From: Sphingomonas sp. YR710
GTDB lineage: Bacteria > Pseudomonadota > Alphaproteobacteria > Sphingomonadales > Sphingomonadaceae
NCBI RefSeq assembly: GCF_900101455.1
Contig: NZ_FMZJ01000010.1
Span: 1-64,000 of the forward strand
DNA: 64,000 nt
Reading direction: 5' to 3'
Every line of letters begins with the position of its first letter. The stretch's first letter is position 1. A model generated the notes under the pieces. That model was not told the origin of the DNA, did not search any database, and was given only the letters and a program-made list of their open reading frames with translations. The position numbers and the translations under genes were made by a program. Shown here piece by piece: positions 1-8,917 of the stretch.

Positions 1-65
<65 letters not shown>

Positions 66-222
66 AGCCCAATATCTCAACTTCCCTCGCAAGCATACGC
101 TCGCGGGCGTAGAGTCCTGTCTGCGGAACATCGTGGGATGCGGTCGCACATCCGCCGGTTTGCGCCTCGCGCGCCGCCGGATTATGCTGGGCTTGCACTT
201 ACGAGGCGCAGGCTGGAACCGA

Positions 223-789
223 ATGAGAGAAAACGGCCTCGAATCCGTCTTCATGACAATGCGACCGACGCTGCAACGCTTCATTGCAGCGCGCGGGGCC
301 GGTGCGGACGCTGACGATCTGCTCCAGGAAATGTGGGTCAGGGTGACCGCGGCCCAGCCCGGCCCGATCGCCGATCCATCGGCCTATCTGTACCGCATGG
401 CCGATAACCTGCTCCTCGACAGGTGGCGATCGGATATGCGGCGGCGGCGGCGAGACGATCAGTGGACCGAAGCTATTGGAGGTTCCAGATCCGACATCTC
501 GGAACAACCATCCCCGGAGCGGGTACTGCTTGCCCGCGAACGGTTGCAAATCGTGGAGCGGATGCTGGCAGACCTCGGCGATCGCACGGCGTACATCTTT
601 CGCCGCTACCGAATCGATGGCGTTTCCCAGCGGGATATCGCGCTGACGATGGGCATCAGCCTGAGCGCTGTGGAGAAGCATTTGCAAAAGGCATATCGCG
701 CGCTGGTCGACATAAGTATTTCGACGGATGCGGATTTTGCGACAGGGCGCCGTCGTGCCATCGAAGGGGCCAGCGATGCGGCAGAATGA
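223..789 (+). CDS. ECF-type RNA polymerase sigma factor (FecI-like)
   Basis: A 188-aa protein with sigma region 2 near the N-terminus (DDLLQEMWVRV, then AYLYRMADNLLLDRWR) and region 4 near the C-terminus (YRIDGVSQRDIALTMGISLSAVEKHLQKA), the two-domain layout of extracytoplasmic-function sigma factors. The ATG at 223 (MRENGLES) is chosen because upstream in-frame codons give no sigma-like sequence. The 3' end overlaps the following anti-sigma gene by 14 nt, the standard FecI/FecR arrangement. In that family the sigma factor is held by its FecR partner and released by a surface signal. Neither the signal nor the regulated genes can be read from this window. Confidence 0.9.
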   Translation: MRENGLESVFMTMRPTLQRFIAARGAGADADDLLQEMWVRVTAAQPGPIADPSAYLYRMADNLLLDRWRSDMRRRRRDDQWTEAIGGSRSDISEQPSPERVLLARERLQIVERMLADLGDRTAYIFRRYRIDGVSQRDIALTMGISLSAVEKHLQKAYRALVDISISTDADFATGRRRAIEGASDAAE

Positions 790-1756
790 CCAGGACAAGC
801 GCGCTGAGGCGATCGAGTGGGTGATCCGCCTGCGCGACCCTGCACGTGCGGACTGGGAGGGCTTCACGGCCTGGTTGGAATCCGATCCATCGCATAACGC
901 CGCTTATGAGCATGTCGCGCTCACCGATCGCGAAATCGAGAAAGCAGCCGTCATCGATCCGGTTGCACCCCGGCCGTCCAATGACAACCAGCCATGCGGT
1001 GTTGTCGAGCGCCGTCGCGTACGTTGGTTCACGGTAACTGCGGCAACAGCAGTCGCGGGGGCGGGACTTATGGCGATCGCGCTTTATCCGGTTATGATTC
1101 CCGCCGCGGGCTCAGCCTATGCGATCGAAACACGGGTGGGCGAGCATCGCACGGTGAAGCTCGATGATGGCACGCAGATCGAACTGAATGGTGGAACCCG
1201 GGTCTCCTTGCGCAAGGGCAATCCTCGCTTTGCGTCGCTTGATCATGGTGAGGCCGCCTTCACGGTGGTCCATGACCCGGCAGATCCTTTCATAGTCGAA
1301 ATCGGTAATGCCCATCTTCAGGATGTTGGCACGACCTTCAACGTCCTGCGGACATCCGATCGCGTCGAGGCGTCGGTTTCGAAAGGAACGGTCCTCTATA
1401 ATCCGGGGGCGGAAGCTCTGCGGCTCGATGCGGGCAAGCAGCTGCGCGTGACGGCCCGCGGTGATGTAGCGGTTTCCGAGGTCGACCCCGCAACGATCGC
1501 GGGCTGGCGGGAGAATCGGCTGACGTATCGCCATGCTTCCCTCGCCACTGTCGCTGCGGATCTGTCTCGAAATCTGGGTGTCCCGATCAGCGTCGCTCCG
1601 GAGATCGCAGGCCGCAGCGTCAGCGGCGTTATTTACCTCGATCGTGACGAGGCGGCGGTGTTGCCACGTGTCGGCGCATTGTTTGACGTCGATGTGACAT
1701 CGACCGGAAGGGCCTGGCGGCTGACCGCCAAGCCACGCAACGCGCGTCAGAGCTAG
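776..1756 (+). CDS. FecR-family anti-sigma factor / transmembrane sensor
   Basis: A 326-aa single-pass inner-membrane protein. The N-terminal cytoplasmic part (AIEWVIRLRDPARADWEGF, about residues 10-50) resembles the DUF4880 sigma-binding segment. One hydrophobic helix follows (about residues 99-122). The periplasmic FecR domain begins around GEHRTVKLDDGTQIELNGG, and a C-terminal STN/DUF4974-like segment (LGVPISVAPEIAGRSV) ends the protein. Start ATG 776 lies inside the sigma gene, so the two are translationally coupled. FecR proteins usually listen to a TonB-dependent receptor that carries a signalling domain. No such receptor follows here, so the partner must be encoded elsewhere or the pair works differently. 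Confidence 0.88.
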   Translation: MRQNDQDKRAEAIEWVIRLRDPARADWEGFTAWLESDPSHNAAYEHVALTDREIEKAAVIDPVAPRPSNDNQPCGVVERRRVRWFTVTAATAVAGAGLMAIALYPVMIPAAGSAYAIETRVGEHRTVKLDDGTQIELNGGTRVSLRKGNPRFASLDHGEAAFTVVHDPADPFIVEIGNAHLQDVGTTFNVLRTSDRVEASVSKGTVLYNPGAEALRLDAGKQLRVTARGDVAVSEVDPATIAGWRENRLTYRHASLATVAADLSRNLGVPISVAPEIAGRSVSGVIYLDRDEAAVLPRVGALFDVDVTSTGRAWRLTAKPRNARQS

Positions 1757-1911
1757 GTTGCTCGCCGCAATAGCGAGAGCCGTTCGATATTGTGCCGCAA
1801 TACCGCCACAAGTTGGCACTATCCGACAAACCGCGAACCAGAGCATCATAAGCTCTGTCAGACGCTGCGGGGTGGGGCTGGGGAGCCACGAACCGATCGT
1901 GACCGGGATCG

Positions 1912-2694
1912 ATGGCTATGTCCGAAAAACGTTTGCTTGCCTCGATTCACGACGTCGGCCCGCTTCATGCGGATGCCGTCGATCGTTTGGCCGATCGACT
2001 TAGCCATCATCTTGGGGGCCCCCGCTTTGCGATGCTGGTCGTTCCTGATCATTGGGGTCAGGCGCCAATCGCCGAGGACAAGACATTTCACCGGCGCATG
2101 CGCGCTTGGCATGCCAGCGGCGCAGAAATCTTCGTGCATGGCTGGTACCATCAGGATCGCAGCCATCATGCCGGAGCCATCGCCGCGATCAAGGCGCGAC
2201 ACATGACGGCGGGTGAGGGCGAGTTTCTGGGCCTCGATCGGGAAGAGGCGCGGAGGCGCATGATCGCCGGCCGGACGCTGATCGAGGATATCATCGGTGC
2301 ACCGGTCGCCGGGTTCGTTGCCCCTGCCTGGCTTTATGGGCCCGGCGCCCGCGCAGCGCTGGCCGACGTTGGGTTTGTGTTGGCCGAAGATCATATGCGC
2401 GTGTGGGCACCGGATAGCGGCGCTGTGCTGGCGCGGGGCCCCGTGATCACCTGGGCGAGCCGCAGCCGGGCCAGAATTGCGAGTTCGCTGGCCTTTTCGG
2501 CGCTTGCCCGTCATGCGCTGGCCGGCATGGGAGTCATCCGCGTGGCCGTCCACCCGGGCGACGTCACCGTGCCTTCACTGCTGACCAGTATCGATCGCAC
2601 GTTTGAGCGGCTGCTTCAAAGCCATCAGGCAGGTCGTTACGCTGACCTGCTATTTGATCGAGACCGAAAAAAATATGCAACGCACTGTGGTTAA
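1912..2694 (+). CDS. Polysaccharide deacetylase-family protein (DUF2334-like)
   Basis: A 260-aa protein with the (beta/alpha) carbohydrate-esterase fold signature. It has an early SIHDV segment (metal-binding Asp) and then EIFVHGWYHQDR (two His), matching the D-H-H metal site of NodB-related deacetylases of the DUF2334 type. No clear signal peptide is visible, suggesting a cytoplasmic enzyme. A second ATG lies at 1918. It begins a tightly overlapping rightward run that ends in two glycosyltransferases, so a role in trimming or modifying a surface polysaccharide is likely. Substrate unknown. The 155 bp between the fecR stop and this gene hold no recognisable gene. Confidence 0.75.
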   Translation: MAMSEKRLLASIHDVGPLHADAVDRLADRLSHHLGGPRFAMLVVPDHWGQAPIAEDKTFHRRMRAWHASGAEIFVHGWYHQDRSHHAGAIAAIKARHMTAGEGEFLGLDREEARRRMIAGRTLIEDIIGAPVAGFVAPAWLYGPGARAALADVGFVLAEDHMRVWAPDSGAVLARGPVITWASRSRARIASSLAFSALARHALAGMGVIRVAVHPGDVTVPSLLTSIDRTFERLLQSHQAGRYADLLFDRDRKKYATHCG

Positions 2695-3655
2695 AGCGGC
2701 GTCGTGCCGTCCTGATGAAGGACAAGGCAATGCGGCGGGAATCAATAGCGTGTCATCGAATTCGTCAGTTGCATCGTCGCGTCTCGTTCCCCTGCAAGTA
2801 CCAGAACGCAATTGGCAACGCTGGCTCTCGGCGGCGATATCGATCGCGCTGCTGATTGCGATCGTCAGCCAGTTCGAACATCTGGGCTTGGCCCGGCTCC
2901 GTGCCGCAATCCCGGTGTCGCTGATGTTCTGGGCTGCGTTCGGTGCCTATTATCTGGCCTTGCCGACGTCGGAATGGGTCATCTTTCATCGGCTGTGGAA
3001 CTTGCCTGCGTCGGGCTTCGCGGCGTTGTTGCGCAAGCTGGTCAGCAATGAAGTACTGATGGGCTATAGCGGCGAGGTGGCATTCTACAGCTGGGCGCGT
3101 CAGCGGTCGGGGCTGACATCGGCGCCTTTTGGGGCGATCAAGGATGTCAGCGTAACGTCTGCGCTGGCTGGCAATCTCGTGACTTTGGTCATGATGGTCG
3201 CGGCGTGGCCGCTGCTTGGCGAATTGCATATCGGCGTCGGACCGCGCGAAATCGCGCTGTCGATCGGGGTGATGATCGTCGTGTCAGTGATCGTCGCCTT
3301 GTTCAATCGCCGCATCTTTTCGCTGCCGGGCAAGGATTTGCGGTTCATATTCGGCATGCATCTGCTGCGCCTTGCCGCGACGACGACCTTGTCGGCAGTG
3401 ATGTGGCACAGTGCACTGCCCGACGTGGATCTGTCGCTATGGGTGTTGCTGGCGGCGGTTCACCTGCTGGTCACCCGTCTGCCATTTGTACCCAACAAGG
3501 ATTTGGTATTTGCCGGCGCGGCCCTGTTCCTGGTCGGCCATGATGGTCAGGTTGCCGAACTGATCGCGCTGATCGCGACAATGATCCTGACGATGCATCT
3601 GCTGATCGGCGGGGTTCTGGCCGTTGCCGATCTCATCGATACGGCGGACGCCTGA
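2675..3655 (+). CDS. Multi-pass membrane protein, possibly of the UPF0104/LPG-synthase-TM (flippase-like) family
   Basis: A 326-aa protein, almost entirely hydrophobic after a polar N-terminus of about 40 residues, with roughly seven to nine predicted transmembrane helices (for example WLSAAISIALLIAIVSQF and LAGNLVTLVMMVAAWPLLG). The segment NEVLMGYSGEVAFYSWAR in the middle recalls the conserved G-E loop of lysylphosphatidylglycerol-synthase-type membrane domains, but the match is weak. ATG 2675 sits 20 nt inside the deacetylase gene and is preferred over the in-frame codon at 2603. Gene overlaps on both sides point to one operon with the glycan genes. Function not known; a lipid or glycan transport role is inference. 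Confidence 0.6.
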   Translation: MQRTVVKAASCRPDEGQGNAAGINSVSSNSSVASSRLVPLQVPERNWQRWLSAAISIALLIAIVSQFEHLGLARLRAAIPVSLMFWAAFGAYYLALPTSEWVIFHRLWNLPASGFAALLRKLVSNEVLMGYSGEVAFYSWARQRSGLTSAPFGAIKDVSVTSALAGNLVTLVMMVAAWPLLGELHIGVGPREIALSIGVMIVVSVIVALFNRRIFSLPGKDLRFIFGMHLLRLAATTTLSAVMWHSALPDVDLSLWVLLAAVHLLVTRLPFVPNKDLVFAGAALFLVGHDGQVAELIALIATMILTMHLLIGGVLAVADLIDTADA

Positions 3656-4158
3656 TGACCGGTGTTGCGATATTGCTGGCGGCGGCGGTGGCTTCCAATC
3701 CGACGCTTGGTAAGGCGGCGGGCGCCTGTCGGGTCGCGGAACCAGGCCCAGCGATCATCGTCGATGTCGAGGGATTAAAGGATCGTGCGGGCACGCTGCG
3801 GCTCGAACTCTATCCCGATAACGATCATGATTTCCTGGCCGATGACAATGTACTCGTGGAATCGGGCAAGACGTTCGCACGCGTCGACCTGCCGGTTCCG
3901 TCGTCCGGTCCGGTAGCGATGTGCATCCGTGTGCCGCATGCCGGCACCTACAGTCTGTCGCTATTGCATGATCGCGACGGCAATCTGAAATTCAGCGCAT
4001 CGACCGATGGCATCGGATTTCCCGGCAATCCGCGTCTGGGCTGGTTCAAGCCGAAGGCCGCGGTCACGAGTGTTGTCGCCGGGCCGGGGCTCACCGGCAT
4101 CCACATTCGAATGAACTACCGGCGCGGGCTGCTGATGCGGCCGTTGGAGGGCAGATGA
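3655..4158 (+). CDS. Secreted DUF2141-family protein
   Basis: A 167-aa protein with a short hydrophobic N-terminus (GVAILLAAAVASNPTLGKAAG) that can act as a signal peptide. A compact beta-rich domain follows, containing LRLELYPDNDHDFLADD and YSLSLLHDRDGNLKFSASTDGIGFPGNP. The HDRDGN...GIPxEG-like pattern is typical of DUF2141 proteins found beside surface-polysaccharide genes. The start ATG overlaps the previous stop and its own stop overlaps the next ATG (ATGA), so it is a translationally coupled member of the operon. Biochemical role unknown. Confidence 0.75.
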   Translation: MTGVAILLAAAVASNPTLGKAAGACRVAEPGPAIIVDVEGLKDRAGTLRLELYPDNDHDFLADDNVLVESGKTFARVDLPVPSSGPVAMCIRVPHAGTYSLSLLHDRDGNLKFSASTDGIGFPGNPRLGWFKPKAAVTSVVAGPGLTGIHIRMNYRRGLLMRPLEGR

Positions 4159-5330
4159 AGATCATCGATGTCTGCGCCTTTTACACGCCGCATGGTGGGG
4201 GCGTGAAGACCTATATCGATCGCAAGCTGCGCATCGGTGCTGATCATGGCCACGAGGTTGTCGTGATAGCGCCGGGCAAGACGGATGGGGTCGAAGAACG
4301 GCCTGACGGCGGGCGGATCATTCATGTCGCATCGCCGCCGCTGCCTTTCGATCGCCGCTATCGCTATTTTGCCGGCGCAACCGAGGTCCATCGCCTGCTC
4401 GATGCCGAGCGGCCGGATTTCGTCGAGGCCTCTTCGCCATGGCGAACGGCATCGATCGTCGCGGGTTGGCAAGGAGAAGCGCCGCGCGCGCTGATAATGC
4501 ATTCCGATCCGCTGGCGGCTTTCCCTTATCGCTGGTTCGGCGGGATCGCGAGCAGGCCGACCATTGATCGACAATTCCTGTGGTTCTGGAACCACCTCCA
4601 GCGCAGTTCGATGCGTTTCGACCTTGTCGTTTGCGCGAATGAGAGTTTTTCGGGGCGGCTGAGAGAGGGAGGAATCCAGCGGGTCCGCACGATTCCGATG
4701 GGGATCGACCCCGGCATATTCGCACCCGCCCGCCGGGATGCGGCGATCCGCCGCGATTTGCTGGCACGGTGCGGGTTGGGCGAGGAGGCGTCGCTGTTGC
4801 TCGGCGTCGGGCGGCACAGCGCCGAAAAGCGCTGGCCGATGATCATCGATGCGTGCCAACGGGCCAGCCTCGAACGGCCGATCGGCCTCGTGCTGGTTGG
4901 CGGTGGCCGAGATCAGCCGAAGATCGTCCGGCATATCGGGCGCAACCCCCACGTCCACCTGCTGGCGCCGATCGCCGATCGCGAGATGCTTGCAACGGTG
5001 ATGGCCAGTGCCGACGCGCTGGTTCATGGTTGCGAGGCGGAAACCTTTGGTTTGGTCGCCGCCGAAGCAGTTGCGTCCGGCTTGCCGCTGATCGTACCCG
5101 ATGAGGGCGGCGCAGCGGATTTCGCGCGGCCTGGAATCAGCGAGACCTTTGTGCCTGGTGATGTTCAGTCGGCGGCCGAGGCGATCCGCAGGCTGCTCGA
5201 CCGCGATCGGGAACCGATGCGCAGGCAGGCCGAGCGCGTGGCGCGGGGTGCACGCACGCTGGATCAACATTTCGAAGAGCTGTTTCGCACATATCGATCG
5301 AGCCAGCTGGCTCGGCGCCACGCAGCGTGA
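4155..5330 (+). CDS. Glycosyltransferase family 4
   Basis: A 391-aa GT-B fold enzyme. The N-terminal acceptor domain starts KIIDVCAFYTPHGGGVKTYI, with the glycine-rich loop seen in retaining GT4 enzymes. The C-terminal donor domain has the hinge LLLGVGRHSAEKRWPMII and the E-x7-E type motif EAETFGLVAAE, whose glutamates bind the nucleotide-sugar. It probably transfers a sugar onto a lipid-linked or polysaccharide acceptor at the cytoplasmic face of the inner membrane. The ATG overlaps the DUF2141 stop by 4 nt. Sugar specificity cannot be read from sequence. Confidence 0.88.
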   Translation: MKIIDVCAFYTPHGGGVKTYIDRKLRIGADHGHEVVVIAPGKTDGVEERPDGGRIIHVASPPLPFDRRYRYFAGATEVHRLLDAERPDFVEASSPWRTASIVAGWQGEAPRALIMHSDPLAAFPYRWFGGIASRPTIDRQFLWFWNHLQRSSMRFDLVVCANESFSGRLREGGIQRVRTIPMGIDPGIFAPARRDAAIRRDLLARCGLGEEASLLLGVGRHSAEKRWPMIIDACQRASLERPIGLVLVGGGRDQPKIVRHIGRNPHVHLLAPIADREMLATVMASADALVHGCEAETFGLVAAEAVASGLPLIVPDEGGAADFARPGISETFVPGDVQSAAEAIRRLLDRDREPMRRQAERVARGARTLDQHFEELFRTYRSSQLARRHAA

Positions 5331-5346
5331 TGCACGGGTGAAGCCG

Positions 5347-6498
5347 ATGCCGCTGCAAGTGTCGACGGCGGCGCATATCGTGCTTGTCCTTCATGATTTT
5401 TCGACCGGCGGCAGCGAGCGCATCGCCATCCGCCTCGCCAATCAATGGGCACGCTCCGGGCGTCGCGTGACGATCCTCAGCGGGGCTTCGGACGGGCCGG
5501 CGCGCGCATTGGTGGCGGCAGAGGTGACGGTACAAAGTGTGTGGCCGGAAATTCGCCGCAGCATCCTCTCGCGGGTCATTCTCGGCACCGCCATGGCGGA
5601 AAATATCCGCAATCTGCGGCCGGATATCATTTTTGTGCCGGGGAATTTTCACTTCCTGCTGCTGTGGGCGCTCGGCCGTGCGTTGGGGGACGAATGTCCT
5701 GCAGTTGTCGCGAAAATCAGCAACCCGATCCGGTTTCCCTTCTGTCCGTCTATCGTGGCCGCCTTGCTGGCGCGCGTGATCCGCAAAGGCGTGGCGAAGA
5801 TCGACAGCTTCATCGCCATGTCGGCGGCTCTTCGGACCGAGGCCGAGCCGGTGCTCGAACGCCCGGACATAAAGCTGATCCACGAACCGAATATCGATCA
5901 TCTCCAGGAGGCGGCGCCCGATCGCATCGAAGGGCCACCGTTGATCTTGTGCGCCGGCCGGCTTGTGCGGCAGAAGAATTTCCTGCTGGCGCTGCAGGCC
6001 TTTGCCAGAACCGATCCTGCATCCGGCGCGCATCTGATGATCCTCGGCGAGGGGGATCAGCGTCGTCGGCTCGAGGCCGCGGTGGATCGGCTGGGCCTGT
6101 CCGGGCGGGTGACGCTGGCCGGCCATGTGCCGGCTATCCGTCCCTATCTTCGGCAGGCGCGGCTGTTTCTGCTGAGCTCGCGCTATGAGGGCTATCCCGC
6201 CGTGCTGATCGAGGCGCTTGCCGAAAGGGTGCCGATCGTCGCGACCGATTGTTCGGCAGCGCTGGGCGAGATCATTGCGCACCCGTCATTCGGCCGGATC
6301 GTGCCGCAAAATGCCGCCGCGCTTGGCGAGGCGATCGATACGATGCTCGATGCGCCGGGCCCCGAAGCCGATCAGGTCGCGATGATGCTGCGCCGACATC
6401 AGATCGATCGCGTGGCCCGGCAATATCTCGACCTGTTCGATCGGACGATTGCAACCCGGGCCGAAACTCACACGAGCGGGCGGAAGCAGGCAGCCTAA
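5347..6498 (+). CDS. Glycosyltransferase family 4
   Basis: A 383-aa GT-B enzyme, second GT4 of the rightward run. The N-terminal segment HIVLVLHDFSTGGSERIAIR contains the GGSER loop common to GT4 enzymes. The C-terminal half has LILCAGRLVRQKNFLLALQA and the E-x7-E type motif SSRYEGYPAVLIEALAE. The ATG at 5347 is taken as start; a GTG at 5338 in the same frame is possible. It lies 16 bp after the preceding GT4. Its stop overlaps by 4 nt the stop of the convergent GT4 gene on the other strand, so the two transcription units collide exactly here. Confidence 0.87.
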   Translation: MPLQVSTAAHIVLVLHDFSTGGSERIAIRLANQWARSGRRVTILSGASDGPARALVAAEVTVQSVWPEIRRSILSRVILGTAMAENIRNLRPDIIFVPGNFHFLLLWALGRALGDECPAVVAKISNPIRFPFCPSIVAALLARVIRKGVAKIDSFIAMSAALRTEAEPVLERPDIKLIHEPNIDHLQEAAPDRIEGPPLILCAGRLVRQKNFLLALQAFARTDPASGAHLMILGEGDQRRRLEAAVDRLGLSGRVTLAGHVPAIRPYLRQARLFLLSSRYEGYPAVLIEALAERVPIVATDCSAALGEIIAHPSFGRIVPQNAAALGEAIDTMLDAPGPEADQVAMMLRRHQIDRVARQYLDLFDRTIATRAETHTSGRKQAA

Positions 6499-7580
6499 CG
6501 CCAGGTCCGCATCCGTTCGACGATGCCCTGGCCGCGCGCCGCGAACGCATCGGCGCCGAAGCGATCGATGACGCGGCGGCGGGCCGCCGCTCCCATGGGG
6601 CCCAGGCCCGTCGGGTCGCGCAGCACCGTGGCAAGTGCTTCGGCCAGAGCCGCGGGATCGCCGGGAGGTACGGTCAGTCCCGATCGCCGGGTCTCGATGC
6701 TGTAAGGCATTTCGCCGACGGCCGAAGCGATCACGCCCAGCCCGGCTTGCATCGCCTCATGCGCCGCGACGCACAGCCCCTCCGATCGCGAGGGCTGCAG
6801 ATAGAGATGAAGGTCTGCCAGAAAGTCACGCGGCTTTTCGACAAACCCTGCCAGGCGGACGTTGGCCAGCCCGGCGGCGGCCGCTTGCGCGGCAAGTGCG
6901 TCATGCTCGGCGCCATCGCCACCAATGACGAATTCGAACGGCTCGGGCGCTGTGAATCCTCCGGCCTTGAGCAGAGCCAATGCACCGATGGCAACGTCAT
7001 AACCTTTCACGGGATGCAGCCGCCCGAGGCTTCCGAGCCGGATCGTCTGCCCCGGCGTCCACGCACGCGCCTGCGGGGCATCGGCATCCGCCGCGAAGAT
7101 CGGCCAGCAGGTGAGGCGTTCGGGCGGGATGCGCAGCCGCTGCGCGGTCAGCGCCGTCACCGATTCGGAATCGCCGACCCATAGTTTCGACAATCGCTGC
7201 ATCCGGCGCAGCAGCAAGCGATTGGCCGGTTTCAGGAAGGCCGCGTGCTGCCAGCTCACCACAGGAATCCCGCGCCGCGCGCCGACCAATTGGCCCAGCA
7301 GGGTCGCGCGAGTGAGCGAGGTCCAGATATGCGTCGGCTGCCAGCCGCGAAGGGCGGTGTCGAGCCAGCGATAGGCGCCGATATGATCGCGTTCGGCGCC
7401 GTCTCGCACGTCGACGTCAAGCCCGGCCGCTGCCATTGCGGGCAAAGCGCGGCCGTCGCGGCGCACCAGGGCGAACACCCGCACCTCGGCACCGGCATCG
7501 CGCAGCACCCGTGTAACGCCGGGTACGGGCAGCGCTGCTCCGCCGCCCTCTACCGAGTTTATGACATAAGCGATGCGCAT
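6495..7580 (-). CDS. Glycosyltransferase family 4
   Basis: A 361-aa GT-B enzyme beginning MRIAYVINSVEGGGA, the glycine-rich acceptor-site loop of GT4. The donor domain holds IRLGSLGRLHPVKGYDVAIGAL (phosphate-binding R/K region, in part) and SEGLCVAAHEA (E-x7-E). The start ATG overlaps the last base of the flippase stop (TGATG), making it the last gene of the leftward glycan operon. It probably adds one sugar to the repeat unit exported by the neighbouring flippase; specificity unknown. Confidence 0.87.
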   Translation of the reverse strand: MRIAYVINSVEGGGAALPVPGVTRVLRDAGAEVRVFALVRRDGRALPAMAAAGLDVDVRDGAERDHIGAYRWLDTALRGWQPTHIWTSLTRATLLGQLVGARRGIPVVSWQHAAFLKPANRLLLRRMQRLSKLWVGDSESVTALTAQRLRIPPERLTCWPIFAADADAPQARAWTPGQTIRLGSLGRLHPVKGYDVAIGALALLKAGGFTAPEPFEFVIGGDGAEHDALAAQAAAAGLANVRLAGFVEKPRDFLADLHLYLQPSRSEGLCVAAHEAMQAGLGVIASAVGEMPYSIETRRSGLTVPPGDPAALAEALATVLRDPTGLGPMGAAARRRVIDRFGADAFAARGQGIVERMRTWR

Positions 7581-8917
7581 CAGCCGGCGCGCCCGGCGGG
7601 CGCGGAATGGGCGGAACTCGCACGCCACACGAACGTCGCCAGCACCGCCCCGATGAAGATCGCCTGCACCACCGCCTGCAACCCCGCGCCGGCCAGCCCC
7701 ATGAAATGAATGAAGATGGGCAGCAGCGGCAGCAGGCCGAGGCTAGACATCAGATTGGCGGAAACCGAGAGCCCCGGCCTGCCGAGCGCAATCAACGCCG
7801 CACTGCATGGCGGCGCGATCAGATAGATGACGCGGGCGGCCACCAGCCAGATCATCAGGCTGGTGGCCCCCAGAAAGGCCTTTCCGGCGAGCACCATGAT
7901 CAGCGGCTTCGCGAACAGAATCACCAGTACCATCACGGGGATCGCCGCCAGCAGCGCGATCCCGATCACCTTGCCGAGTGCGTGGCGCAGCGCCGCGCCG
8001 GTCGTGCCGGCGGCGACGAGGCGGGCGAGTTCGCCATAGGCCGAGCTGCCGAGCGTCTGCGCGGGCTGGGCGATGATCACCGTGGCGCGCTGTCCAACCG
8101 CATAGAGACCGGCGGCGATCGGGCCGAGCAGCCAGCCGACGGCGAGCGGCGCGATCCGGCCTGCAAGCTCGCCGAAGGTCGTGTCGGCGTTGCTGCCGAT
8201 CATGAAGCGCCAGATCTCCGGGTTTTCGCGCCGGACCCCGCTGATCGGTCCCTTGTGAAATCCCCAGCCCAGCTCGCGCCAGGCGATCAGGCCGCCCATC
8301 AGCCATAAAGCGGCCCATTCTGCCACCGCTGCGGTCAGCCAAGCGATCAGGAACCCTTTCAAGCCGAAGCCGCCGGCCGCCGCGATGATCGCGCCCGCCA
8401 GCCGTACGGTCGGCTGGATCGCGCTGTGCGCTGCCAGCAGGTCGAACCGGCGCATCAGCTGGAGATAGCCAGCCGGCGCCGATCGCAGCGAACCGAGCAC
8501 GGCAAAGCTATAGGGAATGGCAAAGGCCTGTGCGGTCGCCGACCAGCCTAGGTGCGGGCCGACGATCGGCGCCAGCGCCATCGTGACGAGCAATGCCATC
8601 ACGCCGCCACCGGCTTCGACGACGGCCGTGAAGCGCAACAGCTTGGCAATCCGCTCGCGATCGGCACCGTCGACCCCGAACGCCCCATAGCGGACCACGG
8701 CCTGCGACACCGGAAACTCGACAAGGCCACAGACCGTGGCCACATAGGCATGGATCAGGATGATCACGCCATAGTCGACCGGGCCAAGCGTGCGCGCGGC
8801 AATGATCATATAGACGAGACTGATCGCGCCGGCGGCCGCCTTGCCGCTCAGCAGCAGGCCGAGCCCGCTATAGATGTTCCGGATGATCGAGCCGGAAGGT
8901 GCGTTCTTGTCGCTCAC
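7580..8917 (-). CDS. Wzx-like polysaccharide flippase (MOP superfamily)
   Basis: A 445-aa integral membrane protein with about 12 to 14 hydrophobic segments (for example AGAISLVYMIIAARTLGPVD). The early ARTLGPVDYGV pattern is typical of PST/Wzx flippases, which move undecaprenyl-linked glycans across the inner membrane. The start is GTG 8917: it overlaps the upstream GT2 stop as GTGA, and no better codon gives a membrane-protein N-terminus. Neighbours are three glycosyltransferase-type enzymes, which supports a repeat-unit or capsule/exopolysaccharide export role. No Wzy polymerase or Wza/Wzc export genes are visible in this window. Confidence 0.82.
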   Translation of the reverse strand: MSDKNAPSGSIIRNIYSGLGLLLSGKAAAGAISLVYMIIAARTLGPVDYGVIILIHAYVATVCGLVEFPVSQAVVRYGAFGVDGADRERIAKLLRFTAVVEAGGGVMALLVTMALAPIVGPHLGWSATAQAFAIPYSFAVLGSLRSAPAGYLQLMRRFDLLAAHSAIQPTVRLAGAIIAAAGGFGLKGFLIAWLTAAVAEWAALWLMGGLIAWRELGWGFHKGPISGVRRENPEIWRFMIGSNADTTFGELAGRIAPLAVGWLLGPIAAGLYAVGQRATVIIAQPAQTLGSSAYGELARLVAAGTTGAALRHALGKVIGIALLAAIPVMVLVILFAKPLIMVLAGKAFLGATSLMIWLVAARVIYLIAPPCSAALIALGRPGLSVSANLMSSLGLLPLLPIFIHFMGLAGAGLQAVVQAIFIGAVLATFVWRASSAHSAPAGRAG

